Shown: positions 14,714 to 21,779 of the stretch, in pieces | Position numbering within the stretch: the first letter of the stretch is position 1 | Layout: each line of letters starts with the position of its first letter | NCBI GenBank assembly: GCA_035628055.1 | Contig: DASPKO010000161.1 | Span: 1 to 23,747 of the forward strand | Direction: 5' to 3' | Length of the DNA: 23,747 nt | Origin: DASPKO01 sp035628055 | GTDB taxonomy: Bacteria; Planctomycetota; Phycisphaerae; Phycisphaerales; UBA1924 | Program-made: the position numbers and the translations under genes | The notes under the pieces: model-generated | Databases searched by the model: none | Seen by the model: the letters and a program-made list of their open reading frames with translations, nothing else | Told to the model about the DNA's origin: nothing

Positions 14714-15721
14714 ATGTCCGAACCGGTCCCGTGCGCGACCCCGGCCCAGCGCCTCCGCGACCTGGTCAAGGCCCGCGGCTGCGTGGCCGCGCCGGGCGCT
14801 TTTAGCGCTCTGTGCGCCCGGGCCATCGCCCGCGCCGGCTTCGGCGCCTGCTACGTCTCCGGTGCCGCCACCAGTGTCTCCGCGGGAGTGCCCGACGTGG
14901 GGCTGCTCACGCTCGAGCATCTCGCCCGCGTCGTGCGCGAGGCCGGCGACGCCGCCGGGCTGCCGGTCATCGCCGACGCCGACACCGGCTTCGGCGAGGC
15001 CGAGATGGTCCGCCGGACCGTGATCGAGTACGCACGCGCCGGGGCGGCCGCCCTGCACATCGAGGATCAGGTCTTCCCCAAGCGCTGCGGTCACCTCGAC
15101 GGCAAGACACTCATCCCCACCGAGCACATGGTCGAGAAGGTCCGCTGGGCCGCCCGGGCCGCTCGCGATCAGGCCCCGGCGCCCGCGGAGCCTCCTGCGC
15201 CGATCATCGTCGGGGCCCGAACCGACGCCCGGGGCGTCGAGGGGCTCCAGGCGGCCCTCGACCGCGCCAAGGCCTACGCCGAGGCCGGCGCCGAGCTCCT
15301 CTTCCCCGAGGGCCTGACCAGCCCGGACGAGTTCGCCCGCTTCGCCCGCGAGCTCTCGGCGAGCGCCCCGCACGTGCTCCTGCTCGCCAACATGACCGAG
15401 TTCGGCAAGACGCCCCTCATCCCGCTGGCGAGCTTCGCGCAGATGGGGTATCACGTGGTCATCTTCCCCGTCTCTCTGCTCCGCGTCGCCATGGGAGCCG
15501 TCACGCGGGCCCTGGAGACTCTCGCCGCGGATGGCTCGGTCGCGGCGTTCCTTGACCAGATGCAGACCCGGGCCGAGCTCTACGACCTGATCGGATACAC
15601 GCCGGGCCAGCCGTGGGCCTGGCCCGCCGGTCCCGGGGGTCACCCGGCGCCCGCGGGCGGTGACCGGCGCCGCGAACCCGGGGCCGGCCCGGGCGTACCA
15701 TCTGCGGGGCCGCGCGGGTGA
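14714..15721 (+). CDS. prpB: Isocitrate lyase/PEP mutase superfamily enzyme, probable methylisocitrate lyase
   Basis: This 335-residue TIM-barrel enzyme has the lyase signature KRCGH at 123-127 (FPKRCGHLDGK) with catalytic Cys125, the metal-binding Asp88/Asp90 in IADADTGFG, and ALHIEDQVFPKRCGH overall. Methylisocitrate lyase splits 2-methylisocitrate to pyruvate and succinate in propionate breakdown. Other members of the superfamily (oxaloacetate decarboxylase, carboxyphosphonoenolpyruvate mutase) usually lack the full KRCGH, so a C-C bond lyase is favoured. No prpC or prpD lies beside it, though the citrate synthase at 2536-3666 could serve. After the usual end near LYDLIGYTP (289-297) the protein carries an odd tail of about 38 Pro/Gly/Arg-rich residues. 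ssrA begins 36 nt downstream. Confidence 0.8.
   Translation: MSEPVPCATPAQRLRDLVKARGCVAAPGAFSALCARAIARAGFGACYVSGAATSVSAGVPDVGLLTLEHLARVVREAGDAAGLPVIADADTGFGEAEMVRRTVIEYARAGAAALHIEDQVFPKRCGHLDGKTLIPTEHMVEKVRWAARAARDQAPAPAEPPAPIIVGARTDARGVEGLQAALDRAKAYAEAGAELLFPEGLTSPDEFARFARELSASAPHVLLLANMTEFGKTPLIPLASFAQMGYHVVIFPVSLLRVAMGAVTRALETLAADGSVAAFLDQMQTRAELYDLIGYTPGQPWAWPAGPGGHPAPAGGDRRREPGAGPGVPSAGPRG
15696..15701 (+). promoter_or_regulatory. Candidate -10 (TACCAT) upstream of ssrA
   Basis: The sequence context GCGTACCATC is nearly identical to that before the rhomboid gene (GCGTACCATC at 3806-3815). It would start an RNA about 50 nt ahead of the mature tmRNA 5' end, needing RNase P trimming. It lies inside the 3' end of the prpB-like frame. 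Confidence 0.35.
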
Positions 15722-15724
15722 GCG

Positions 15725-15754
15725 CGGGTCTCTTTGACACGGGTCTCTTTGACA
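15725..15754 (+). repeat. Perfect 15-nt tandem duplication before ssrA
   Basis: CGGGTCTCTTTGACA occurs twice head-to-tail with no mismatch. The second copy ends 3 nt before the tmRNA 5' end. Each copy contains TTGACA, but the spacing does not suit a -35 box for ssrA. Confidence 0.9.
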
Positions 15755-15757
15755 TCT

Positions 15758-16109
15758 GGGGCCGATACGGCATTCGACCGGGCAAGCCCGGTCTGTGGTG
15801 GCGCGTCGAGGAGCATGCCGGCCTCGTAAAAAAGCATGCAACACTTATAACTGCCAACAGCGGTTATGCTCTTGCGGCCTAACTAGGCCGCAACGTTTCG
15901 TGTCCGTCGCCCGAGCGGGCGCGAAACGCTGATTTCGGGCTCTTCCCGCCAGTGGTGCCTCCGGGCGAAGCGGGAGAACTCAGCCGGGGACCGGGTCCCA
16001 AGGGGATGCTGCCGATGGCAGCCCAGGGACCGACATCAAATCATCGGATACACGCGTAGAGGCCGCAGGCCGACTGTTCGGGACGGGGGTTCGACTCCCC
16101 CCGGCTCCA
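15758..16109 (+). ncRNA. ssrA: tmRNA (transfer-messenger RNA)
   Basis: tmRNA rescues stalled ribosomes: it enters as an alanyl-tRNA and then serves as template for a degradation tag. The acceptor stem is visible: GGGGCCG at 15758-15764 pairs with CGGCTCC at 16102-16108 (one G-U), followed by discriminator A16109. The T arm GGGGGTTCGACTCCCCC is at 16085-16101. The 3' CCA is not encoded and must be added. The tag frame reads from resume codon GCA 15838 to TAA 15880, encoding ATLITANSGYALAA, with the standard YALAA proteolysis end. The frame was fixed by that end; the first residues are less certain. It is one-piece, about 352 nt, in the normal size range. mscL follows 75 nt downstream. Confidence 0.93.
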
Positions 16110-16142
16110 CTTCTTTCTTTCCGGTATCGTGCCGGCTCACCC

Positions 16143-16171
16143 GGCGCCCGCGGTCCCTCGGGGCGCCTTTT
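16143..16171 (+). terminator. Probable terminator between ssrA and mscL
   Basis: GGCGCCC and GGGCGCC form a 7-bp stem around an 11-nt loop, followed by TTTT. It sits just before the mscL ribosome site (GAGGAG at 16173-16178). It most likely ends ssrA; a hairpin in an mscL leader is the alternative, since a weak TATCGT box lies at 16125-16130. Confidence 0.55.
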
Positions 16172-16184
16172 CGAGGAGAGCCGC

Positions 16185-16655
16185 ATGGGCCTTGTCAAAG
16201 AGTTCCGCGAGTTTGCGCTCCGCGGCAACGTCATCGACCTCGCCGTGGGCGTGATCATCGGCGGGGCCTTCGGCACCATCGTCGCCGCCCTCGTGCGCGA
16301 CGTCATCATGCCGGTCGTCGGCATCGCCGGCAAGGCCGACTTCAGCAACCTCTACGTCGGGCTCACCAGCGCCACCAACGACAAGATCCGTGCCGCGACC
16401 CGCGTGGTCGACGGCCAGGCCGTCCCGCCCTCCCTCGAGACGGCCCGCGAGATGGGGCCCGTGCTGGCCTACGGGAACTTCCTGACCGTCTGCCTCAACT
16501 TCGCCATCCTGGCGCTGTGCGTCTTCCTGATGGTCAAGGCAATCAACAGGCTCCGCCGGCGCGACGCGGCGGCCCCGCCCGCCACGCCGCCCGCCCCCAC
16601 CCGGGACCAGGTTCTGCTCGAGGAGATCCGCGACCTGCTCCGCGCCCGCGTCTAG
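16185..16655 (+). CDS. mscL: Large-conductance mechanosensitive channel
   Basis: This 156-residue inner-membrane channel opens at high membrane tension and releases solutes on osmotic downshock. The N-terminus is diagnostic: an amphipathic helix (KEFREFALRGN), then TM1 NVIDLAVGVIIGGAFGTIVA with the Gly/Ala pore-lining pattern, running to about residue 45. The periplasmic loop (46-92) is moderately long and carries conserved-type GLTSAT. TM2 covers about 95-119 (LAYGNFLTVCLNFAILALCV) and is followed by the basic RLRRRD cluster and a C-terminal helix (LLEEIRDLLRAR). Start ATG 16185 has GAGGAG 6 nt upstream. It is flanked by ssrA upstream and the TlpA-like gene downstream, with no functional link evident. 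Confidence 0.96.
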   Translation: MGLVKEFREFALRGNVIDLAVGVIIGGAFGTIVAALVRDVIMPVVGIAGKADFSNLYVGLTSATNDKIRAATRVVDGQAVPPSLETAREMGPVLAYGNFLTVCLNFAILALCVFLMVKAINRLRRRDAAAPPATPPAPTRDQVLLEEIRDLLRARV

Positions 16656-16671
16656 GCCGCGCCCAGCCGCT

Positions 16672-16686
16672 GGCGCCCCCGGCGCC
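16672..16686 (+). terminator. Possible hairpin terminator after mscL
   Basis: GGCGCC-CCC-GGCGCC is a perfect 6-bp inverted repeat 16 nt after the mscL stop. It has no T run, so any termination function is uncertain. Confidence 0.3.
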
Positions 16687-16768
16687 GCCCTTGCCCTACC
16701 CTTGAGACGGGGGCACCCGCACACCAAGCCCGTCATCGACACGGTCAACCAACCGAAGGAGGATTCGC

Positions 16769-17389
16769 ATGAAACTCACGATCCTGGCCGGCATCTCGGC
16801 CCTGGCGCTCTCGCCCCTGACCCTGCTCGCGCAGCCCGGCACGGGCACTCAGCCCGAGAAGCCCGCTCCCAAGGCTCCCGACAAGGAGAAGCCGCGGCAG
16901 GAGGGCGAGAAGCCCAGGCAGGAGGAGAAGCCCGGCCAGCGCCGCGGCAAGCAGGGCGGCCCCAGCATTGGCGACCCCGCGCCCGCCTGGACCCTGAAGG
17001 ACTCCGCCGGCAAGGAGCACAAGCTCGCCGACTACAAGGGCAAGATCGTCGTCATGGACTTCTGGGCCACCTGGTGCCCTCCCTGCAAGAAGGCCATGCC
17101 CGACGTGCAGAAGCTCCACGAGGCGTACAAGGACAAGGGCGTGGCGGTCTTCGGCGTCAACACCTGGGAGAAGGGCGACGCCGCCAAGTACATGTCCGAC
17201 AACAAGTACACCTACGGCCTGCTCATGAAGGGCGATGACGTCGCCAAGGACTACGGCGTCACCGGCATCCCCGTCTTCATCATCGTCGGGCCCGACGGAA
17301 CGGTCATCTACAAGGAGGTCGGCTACGACCCCAAGAACTACGACAAGATGGTCAAGGTCATCGACGAGGCGCTCAAGAACAAGGCCTAG
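16769..17389 (+). CDS. Exported TlpA-type thioredoxin-like protein
   Basis: This 206-residue protein has a signal peptide (1-21, KLTILAGISALALSPLTLLA), then a Lys/Pro/Glu-rich linker to about 63, and a thioredoxin/AhpC-TSA domain from about 65. The active site is WCPPC (Cys103, Cys106) in MDFWATWCPPCKKAMPDVQK, and the cis-Pro loop is TGIPVFIIV. TlpA/ResA-type proteins reduce disulfides outside the cytoplasm, for example during cytochrome c maturation; no cytochrome or Ccm gene is nearby, so the target is unknown. AAGGAGG at 16756-16762 is 6 nt before the ATG. It appears to be a single-gene unit closed by the terminator at 17441-17478. The high Lys content is notable in this Arg-rich window. 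Confidence 0.9.
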   Translation: MKLTILAGISALALSPLTLLAQPGTGTQPEKPAPKAPDKEKPRQEGEKPRQEEKPGQRRGKQGGPSIGDPAPAWTLKDSAGKEHKLADYKGKIVVMDFWATWCPPCKKAMPDVQKLHEAYKDKGVAVFGVNTWEKGDAAKYMSDNKYTYGLLMKGDDVAKDYGVTGIPVFIIVGPDGTVIYKEVGYDPKNYDKMVKVIDEALKNKA

Positions 17390-17440
17390 CCGGGGGGCCA
17401 ACCCGCCCGCGCGCCTCGCAGGCGTGCAACCACTGACCCT

Positions 17441-17478
17441 CAACGCAGGCCGGGCCGCCCCGGCCTGCGTTGCTTTTT
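17441..17478 (+). terminator. Strong rho-independent terminator
   Basis: A perfect 14-bp stem (CAACGCAGGCCGGG against CCCGGCCTGCGTTG) with a 4-nt loop, followed by C and TTTTT. It lies 51 nt after the thioredoxin-like gene and isolates it from uvrC. Confidence 0.93.
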
Positions 17479-17655
17479 GCCCCGCTTCCGCCCGTGCGCC
17501 GACCTATCCACCCCGGGCCGGCCCCGCTCGGGGGCGCGCCAGTGTCGCCTGCCGAGCCGTCACCCTGCCGCCTGAAGGACCGCTCGCGCGCGCTCGCGGC
17601 TCGTGCGCTTCCCAGCCGCGGTCCGACGCTTGCCGGCCGCCCGCCGGCGTTTCCC

Positions 17656-17661
17656 TAAACT
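17656..17661 (+). promoter_or_regulatory. Candidate -10 (TAAACT) for a leaderless uvrC mRNA
   Basis: TAAACT ends 5 nt before GTG 17667 and no Shine-Dalgarno is present. It is the main support for that start codon. Confidence 0.4.
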
Positions 17662-17666
17662 TCCCC

Positions 17667-19082
17667 GTGGCCGACGATCCCGACACTCCCATCCCGGACC
17701 GCGAGGGCTTCCTCCCCGCGGACGCGCCCCCGCCCTGGGGCTCCGAGTCGCGGGAAGAGCGCCTGGCCCGCCTGCTGCGCAAGGCCCGCGCTCTCCCCGC
17801 GGGGCCCGGCGTCTACCTGATGAAGGACCACAAGGGCGTGGTCGTCTACGTCGGCAAGGGCGCCTCGCTCCGCGACCGCGTGGGCAGCTACTTCGTCCCC
17901 TCGGCCGACCTGGGCTTCAAGAAGCAGCCCATGCTCGAGCTGGTCCACGACTTCGACACGCTGGACTGCGAGGGCGAGTGGGAGGCCCTGCTGGCCGAGA
18001 ATCGGCTCATCAAGGACATCAAGCCGCGCTTCAACATCCGCCTCACCGACGACAAGACCTTCCCGTACCTGGTCATCACGCAGCGCGAGGACTTCCCCCG
18101 CGTCTTCATCACCCGCGACCTGTCGGACCCGCTCGTCAAGGGGGCCAGGGTCTTCGGCCCCTTCACCGCGGTGGGCGCGCTCCGCGAGGCCGTCCAGCTC
18201 CTCCAGCGGGTCTTCCGCTTCCGCACCTGCGCGCTCGACATCGTCGAGAGCGACCCGCGCAACATCTATTTCCGCCCCTGCATCCTCCACAGCATCGGCC
18301 AGTGCACGGCCCCGTGCGCCGCCAAAATCACCGCCGCCGCCTACGCCCAGGACGTGGACCGCTTCGTCCGCTTCCTGGGCACCAAGCGCTCGGTCATGCT
18401 CCGCGAGATGCGCGAGGAGATGACCCTCGCCGCCAAAAACCTCTCGTTCGAGAAGGCCGCCGCCCTGCGCGACCAGGTCCGCGCCCTCGAAAAGCTCGAC
18501 CACCGGGCCCGCCCGAGCGACCGCTGGCAGCCCGAGACCGAGATCTCCTACGCCGACGCCCTGCGCGGCGTCCGCGCCCTCCAGAAGCTGCTCGACCTCG
18601 ACCAGCCCATCCGCGTCATCGAGGGGATCGACATCGCCCACCTGCAGGGCGGCGAGACCGTCGCCAGCAAGGTCTCGTTCGTCGACGGCCGTCCCTTCAA
18701 GGAGGACTACCGGCGCTTCCGCATCCGCTCCGTGGAGGGCGGGAACGACGACTACGCCGCCATCCGCGAGGTGGTCAGCCGGCGCTACCGCGAGGCCGGC
18801 AAGGGTGCCGAGCTCTACCCCGACGTGATCCTGATCGACGGCGGCCTGGGCCAGCTCCACGCCGCCCTGGAGGCCTTCGCCCAGCTCGATCTGCGTCCCC
18901 CGATGGTCATCTCGCTGGCCAAGAAGGAAGAGCTCCTCTTCGTCCAGGCCCGCGCCGAGCCGATCCGCCTGGGCCGCGAGAACCCGGCGCTGCGCTTGTG
19001 CCAGGCCATCCGCGACGAGGCCCACCGCTTCGCCCAGCACTACCACCACGTGCTCCGCCGCAAGAAGATCCTCGGCGAGTGA
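17667..19082 (+). CDS. uvrC: Short UvrC-type excinuclease subunit lacking the helix-hairpin-helix end
   Basis: UvrC makes both incisions in nucleotide excision repair. These 471 residues hold a GIY-YIG nuclease at about 45-125 (GPGVYLM with Tyr50, VVYVGKG with Tyr61, Arg70, Glu111), a four-Cys cluster (Cys188, 205, 213, 217) like the iron-sulfur site of UvrC, a UvrB-interacting UVR segment at about 247-281 (SFEKAAALRDQVRALE), and the RNase H-like 5' nuclease with Asp322 (EGIDIAHLQGGE), Asp391 (LIDGGLGQL) and His453 (DEAHRFA). The protein stops at VLRRKKILGE, where full-length UvrC (about 600 residues) goes on to tandem HhH motifs, and the segment between UVR and RNase H domain is also short. 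No HhH remnant is visible after the stop. GTG 17667 is the only sensible start near the conserved region. Confidence 0.85.
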   Translation: MADDPDTPIPDREGFLPADAPPPWGSESREERLARLLRKARALPAGPGVYLMKDHKGVVVYVGKGASLRDRVGSYFVPSADLGFKKQPMLELVHDFDTLDCEGEWEALLAENRLIKDIKPRFNIRLTDDKTFPYLVITQREDFPRVFITRDLSDPLVKGARVFGPFTAVGALREAVQLLQRVFRFRTCALDIVESDPRNIYFRPCILHSIGQCTAPCAAKITAAAYAQDVDRFVRFLGTKRSVMLREMREEMTLAAKNLSFEKAAALRDQVRALEKLDHRARPSDRWQPETEISYADALRGVRALQKLLDLDQPIRVIEGIDIAHLQGGETVASKVSFVDGRPFKEDYRRFRIRSVEGGNDDYAAIREVVSRRYREAGKGAELYPDVILIDGGLGQLHAALEAFAQLDLRPPMVISLAKKEELLFVQARAEPIRLGRENPALRLCQAIRDEAHRFAQHYHHVLRRKKILGE

Positions 19083-19278
19083 GCGCGGACGGCGGCACGC
19101 GCGGAATCTGCCCGGGCCGGGGCGGGGGGGACAGATTCCCGGACCTGCCCGAGCCCGCAGGAACCGCCGCGCCGGTCTGTGCCGGCGCCCGCGCGCGCCC
19201 CGGGCCCTTCACCGCGCACCCCGGCTTGCAAAACCACCGATGGTTGGCCCGGCCACCGTCCCCCTCCGAGGCACCGGG

Positions 19279-19872
19279 ATGAACCAAGCGACCATCACCC
19301 AAGAGTTCGGCGGGATCATCCGGCGCGAGCTGGACATCGAGTCCCTCCTCCGCGCCACCCTCGAGTTCATCCTCTCACGCTCGGGCCCCACCAACGCCGC
19401 GGTCTTCCTCCCCACCACCAGCGGCGACTTTACCCTCGGCGCCTACGTCAACTACGACTGCCCGCGCGACACCGCCGACCTGCTCCTGGATCACCTGGCC
19501 GGCGCCGTGGCCCCGCGCCTCGAGAACGCCACCGGGATCCTCCACCTCCCCACCCGCGAGGCCGTCGCCTCTCACCTCGGCGACAACGCCGTCTGGCTGG
19601 GAGAGTCGGGCGTGGTGGCGGCGGCCTGCCGGGCCCGCCCCGGGCAGAGCGATCCCAAGCCCGAGTGCCTCGCCGTGCTCATGCTCTTCCGGGACGTCGC
19701 GAGCCAGTTCCCGGCGGGGCTGCTGCGCGAGCTGCGCACCGTGACCCAGCTCTTCGCCGAGCAGCTCGCCCGCGTGGTCAGAATCCACCACCGCCACCTG
19801 CCCCGCGATCAATGGGGCGCCCTGGGCGATGGGGAGTCCGACGAGGCCGATGGCCCCGACAAGGCCTGCTAG
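19279..19872 (+). CDS. GAF-domain protein
   Basis: This 197-residue protein opens with a helix (FGGIIRRELDIESLLRATLE) that leads into a GAF-like fold at about 20-165: the NAAVFLPTT strand, LGAYVNYDC, then CLAVLMLFRDV and the closing helix RTVTQLFAEQLARVV. GAF domains bind small molecules or act as dimer/signal modules; there is no attached output domain (no GGDEF, kinase or HTH), so it probably signals through a partner. The C-terminal 30 residues are acidic and look disordered. I chose ATG 19279 over 19240 because GAGG lies 8 nt upstream and the conserved part begins there. The gene is 196 nt after uvrC on the same strand and convergent with ilvE (28 nt gap). Confidence 0.72.
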   Translation: MNQATITQEFGGIIRRELDIESLLRATLEFILSRSGPTNAAVFLPTTSGDFTLGAYVNYDCPRDTADLLLDHLAGAVAPRLENATGILHLPTREAVASHLGDNAVWLGESGVVAAACRARPGQSDPKPECLAVLMLFRDVASQFPAGLLRELRTVTQLFAEQLARVVRIHHRHLPRDQWGALGDGESDEADGPDKAC

Positions 19873-19900
19873 CGAGGCCCGCCAGCCTCCCCGTCCGGGC

Positions 19901-20944
19901 TCAGTCCTCGGGGATCTCGTCCGCCGTCACCACCCGGCGGAACGCCGCGCGCAGCTTGGCGGTGACCGGGCCCTCGCCCTTGCCGCCCCCGGCGGCGCCG
20001 CCGATGACCCGGTCCCCGACCTGCGTCACCGCGATGATCTCCGCCGCCGACCCGGTGAGGAAGACCTCCTGGGCCGCGTAGACGTCCTCGATGCGGAGGT
20101 TGCGGACCTCGCTGCGGAGCCCGCAGGCGGGGCACAGCTCGTCGAGCACGAACTTGCGCGTCACGCCCTCGAGGATGCCCGCCTCCGACGGGGGCGTTAT
20201 CACCACCCCGTCGCGCACGATGAAGATGTTGTCCCCCGTGCACTCGCTCACCTGGCCCTCCAGGTTGAGCATCACCGCCTCGAGGCACCCCGCCTCGAGG
20301 GCCTCGACCTTCGCGAGGATGTTGTTCAGGTAGTTCAGGCTCTTGACCCGCGGGTCCAGGCACGGGATGGGGATGCGCGGCCGGCGCGCCACCACGATCT
20401 TCATCCCCGTCTTGTACATCTCGGCCGGGTAGAGCGCGATCTGGTCGGCCACGCACATCACCCCGGCCACGGGGCACTTCTGCGGGTTGAGCCCGAGCGT
20501 GCCGGCCCCGCGCGTCACCAGCAGGCGGATGTACCCCTCCACCAGGTCGTTGGCGCGCACGCACTGGCGCATCACCTCGACCATCTGGGACTGCGTGAGC
20601 GGGATGCGCAGCTTGATCGCCTCCGCGGAGCGCCACAGCCGGTCCATGTGCGACTGGCACTTGAAGATCCGCCCCCGGTAGATGCGGATGCCCTCGAAGA
20701 CCCCGTCCCCGTACAGCAGCCCGTGGTCGTACACGCTCACGCGGGCCTCGCCCTTGGGCACAAACCGCCCGTTGACGTACACGATCGGCTTCTCGCCCTG
20801 GTCCGCCGTGTTGGCCGCGAAGTTGTCCAGGTACAGCGTCGCCGGCACGCCCTTCTTGGCGCCGGCCACCGCCCCGTCGGCGCCCGCTCCAGCGCTCCCC
20901 GCCGCGTGCTTCCCGCCGATCGGCCCGGTGACGGTCGCTGCCAT
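19901..20944 (-). CDS. ilvE: Branched-chain amino-acid aminotransferase
   Basis: This 347-residue class IV PLP enzyme moves the amino group between glutamate and the keto acids of Val, Leu and Ile. Seen: VYVNGRFVP at 56-64, the VYDHGLLYGDGVFEGIRIY block (71-89), PLP-binding Lys201 in RVKSLNYLNN, and SECTGDNIFIV (233-243) with the conserved Glu234, then the ITPP and GILEGVTR segments (249-263). The start at ATG 20944 has GGAGGAG 6-7 nt upstream, so the first 50 or so residues, Gly/Ala-rich at 10-32, appear to be a real extension absent from typical IlvE. It is 215 nt downstream of nuoE but seems to have its own promoter. D-amino-acid transaminase or aminodeoxychorismate lyase are less likely given the motif set. 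Confidence 0.9.
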   Translation of the reverse strand: MAATVTGPIGGKHAAGSAGAGADGAVAGAKKGVPATLYLDNFAANTADQGEKPIVYVNGRFVPKGEARVSVYDHGLLYGDGVFEGIRIYRGRIFKCQSHMDRLWRSAEAIKLRIPLTQSQMVEVMRQCVRANDLVEGYIRLLVTRGAGTLGLNPQKCPVAGVMCVADQIALYPAEMYKTGMKIVVARRPRIPIPCLDPRVKSLNYLNNILAKVEALEAGCLEAVMLNLEGQVSECTGDNIFIVRDGVVITPPSEAGILEGVTRKFVLDELCPACGLRSEVRNLRIEDVYAAQEVFLTGSAAEIIAVTQVGDRVIGGAAGGGKGEGPVTAKLRAAFRRVVTADEIPED

Positions 20945-20998
20945 CGTGCGCTCCTCCGGCGGGCCTATGGGCCGCGTCGTTTCCCCCGGCCCCGAAGC

Positions 20999-21004
20999 AT
21001 GATA
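20999..21004 (-). promoter_or_regulatory. Candidate -10 (TATCAT) for ilvE
   Basis: Minus-strand TATCAT matches TATAAT at five of six positions and lies in the only A/T-rich patch of the nuoE-ilvE gap, 54 nt before the ATG. That leader length fits the strong Shine-Dalgarno of ilvE. No clear -35. Confidence 0.4.
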
Positions 21005-21159
21005 TAGCACCGCCTCGGCGCCCGCACCCGCGGGATTTTGCCCGCAATCCCGCCACCAATCGGGCAGAACCGCGCACCCCGACCCCGCGTACGCCGCCGC
21101 CCCACCCGGCCTCACATTTCAGGACATCCCCAGGACCGATAGCCGGCCCGGGCGCGGCC

Positions 21160-21768
21160 TCAGCGCCGGGACCCCGGCGGCCTCGGAGCCGGCGCGGTCC
21201 CCGCGGCGCCGGCCCCGGCCTGGCCATGGGCGTGACCGCCCGCCGTCTCGGCCGGGCGCACCCGCCCGGCCACGCTCTGGGGCGTCACGTTCTCGTGCAG
21301 CGTCTCGTCGACCAGCATCGCCGGGGCCGTCCCGCACGAGCCCAGGCACTCGATCTCGATCAGCGTGAACTGGCCGTCGGGGGTCGTCTCTCCCACGTCG
21401 ATCCCCAGCGCCGCCTTGCACGCCTCGGTCACCTCGCGGTGCCCGCAGAACTCGCAGGCGATCGACCGGCAGACCGCCACCAGGTGCTTCCCGCGCGGCC
21501 TCAGCCAGTACTCCTCGTAGAAGCTCGCCGTGTCCAGCACGTCGGCCGGCTTGAGCCCGAAGAACGCCGCGATCTCCTCGAGCGCCTGCGGGGGGATCCA
21601 CGAGTACTCGTGCTGCACCATGTGGAGCGCCGGCAGCAGCGCCCCCTGCTTCACCTCGTACCGCGGCAGGATCTCGCGCGTGAGGCGGTCGCGCATCTGT
21701 TCGGTGAGGTACGGCTCGGCCCGGCGCCCCACCGCGGCGCCCGCGCTGTCCTTGGTGATCCACGCCAT
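21160..21768 (-). CDS. nuoE: NADH-quinone oxidoreductase subunit E
   Basis: This 202-residue protein is the 24-kDa-type thioredoxin-like ferredoxin subunit of complex I, holding cluster N1a near the NADH site. The four ligands are Cys100 and Cys105 (VCRSIACEFCG) and Cys141 and Cys145 (ECLGSCGTAPAM). The N-terminal helical part contains LPALHMVQHEYSWIPPQALE and DVLDTASFYEEY, both typical. Residues after about 172 form a Gly/Ala/Pro-rich tail beyond the usual end. It begins 11 nt after the dus stop, so dus and nuoE are probably one transcript. Unusually, no nuoF follows: the next gene is ilvE. The rest of complex I must be elsewhere. NAD-dependent hydrogenase or formate dehydrogenase subunits share this domain and remain alternatives. 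Confidence 0.88.
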   Translation of the reverse strand: MAWITKDSAGAAVGRRAEPYLTEQMRDRLTREILPRYEVKQGALLPALHMVQHEYSWIPPQALEEIAAFFGLKPADVLDTASFYEEYWLRPRGKHLVAVCRSIACEFCGHREVTEACKAALGIDVGETTPDGQFTLIEIECLGSCGTAPAMLVDETLHENVTPQSVAGRVRPAETAGGHAHGQAGAGAAGTAPAPRPPGSRR

Positions 21769-21779
21769 GGTTTTTGATC

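Noticed and set aside
15734..15754. Two TTGACA hexamers upstream of ssrA as -35 boxes
   Set aside because: They lie at about -24 and -9 relative to the mature 5' end with no -10 at 17 nt spacing; they are better seen as part of the 15-nt duplication.
13889..15844. Large minus-strand extension of the elbB-like frame across the prpB-like gene
   Set aside because: The strong ribosome site and conserved N-terminus at GTG 14602 define the start; the rest is a shadow of the plus-strand lyase.
17479..17666. In-frame upstream extension of uvrC towards 17235
   Set aside because: It would run through the thioredoxin gene and its terminator; the residues are low-complexity and unlike any UvrC N-terminus.
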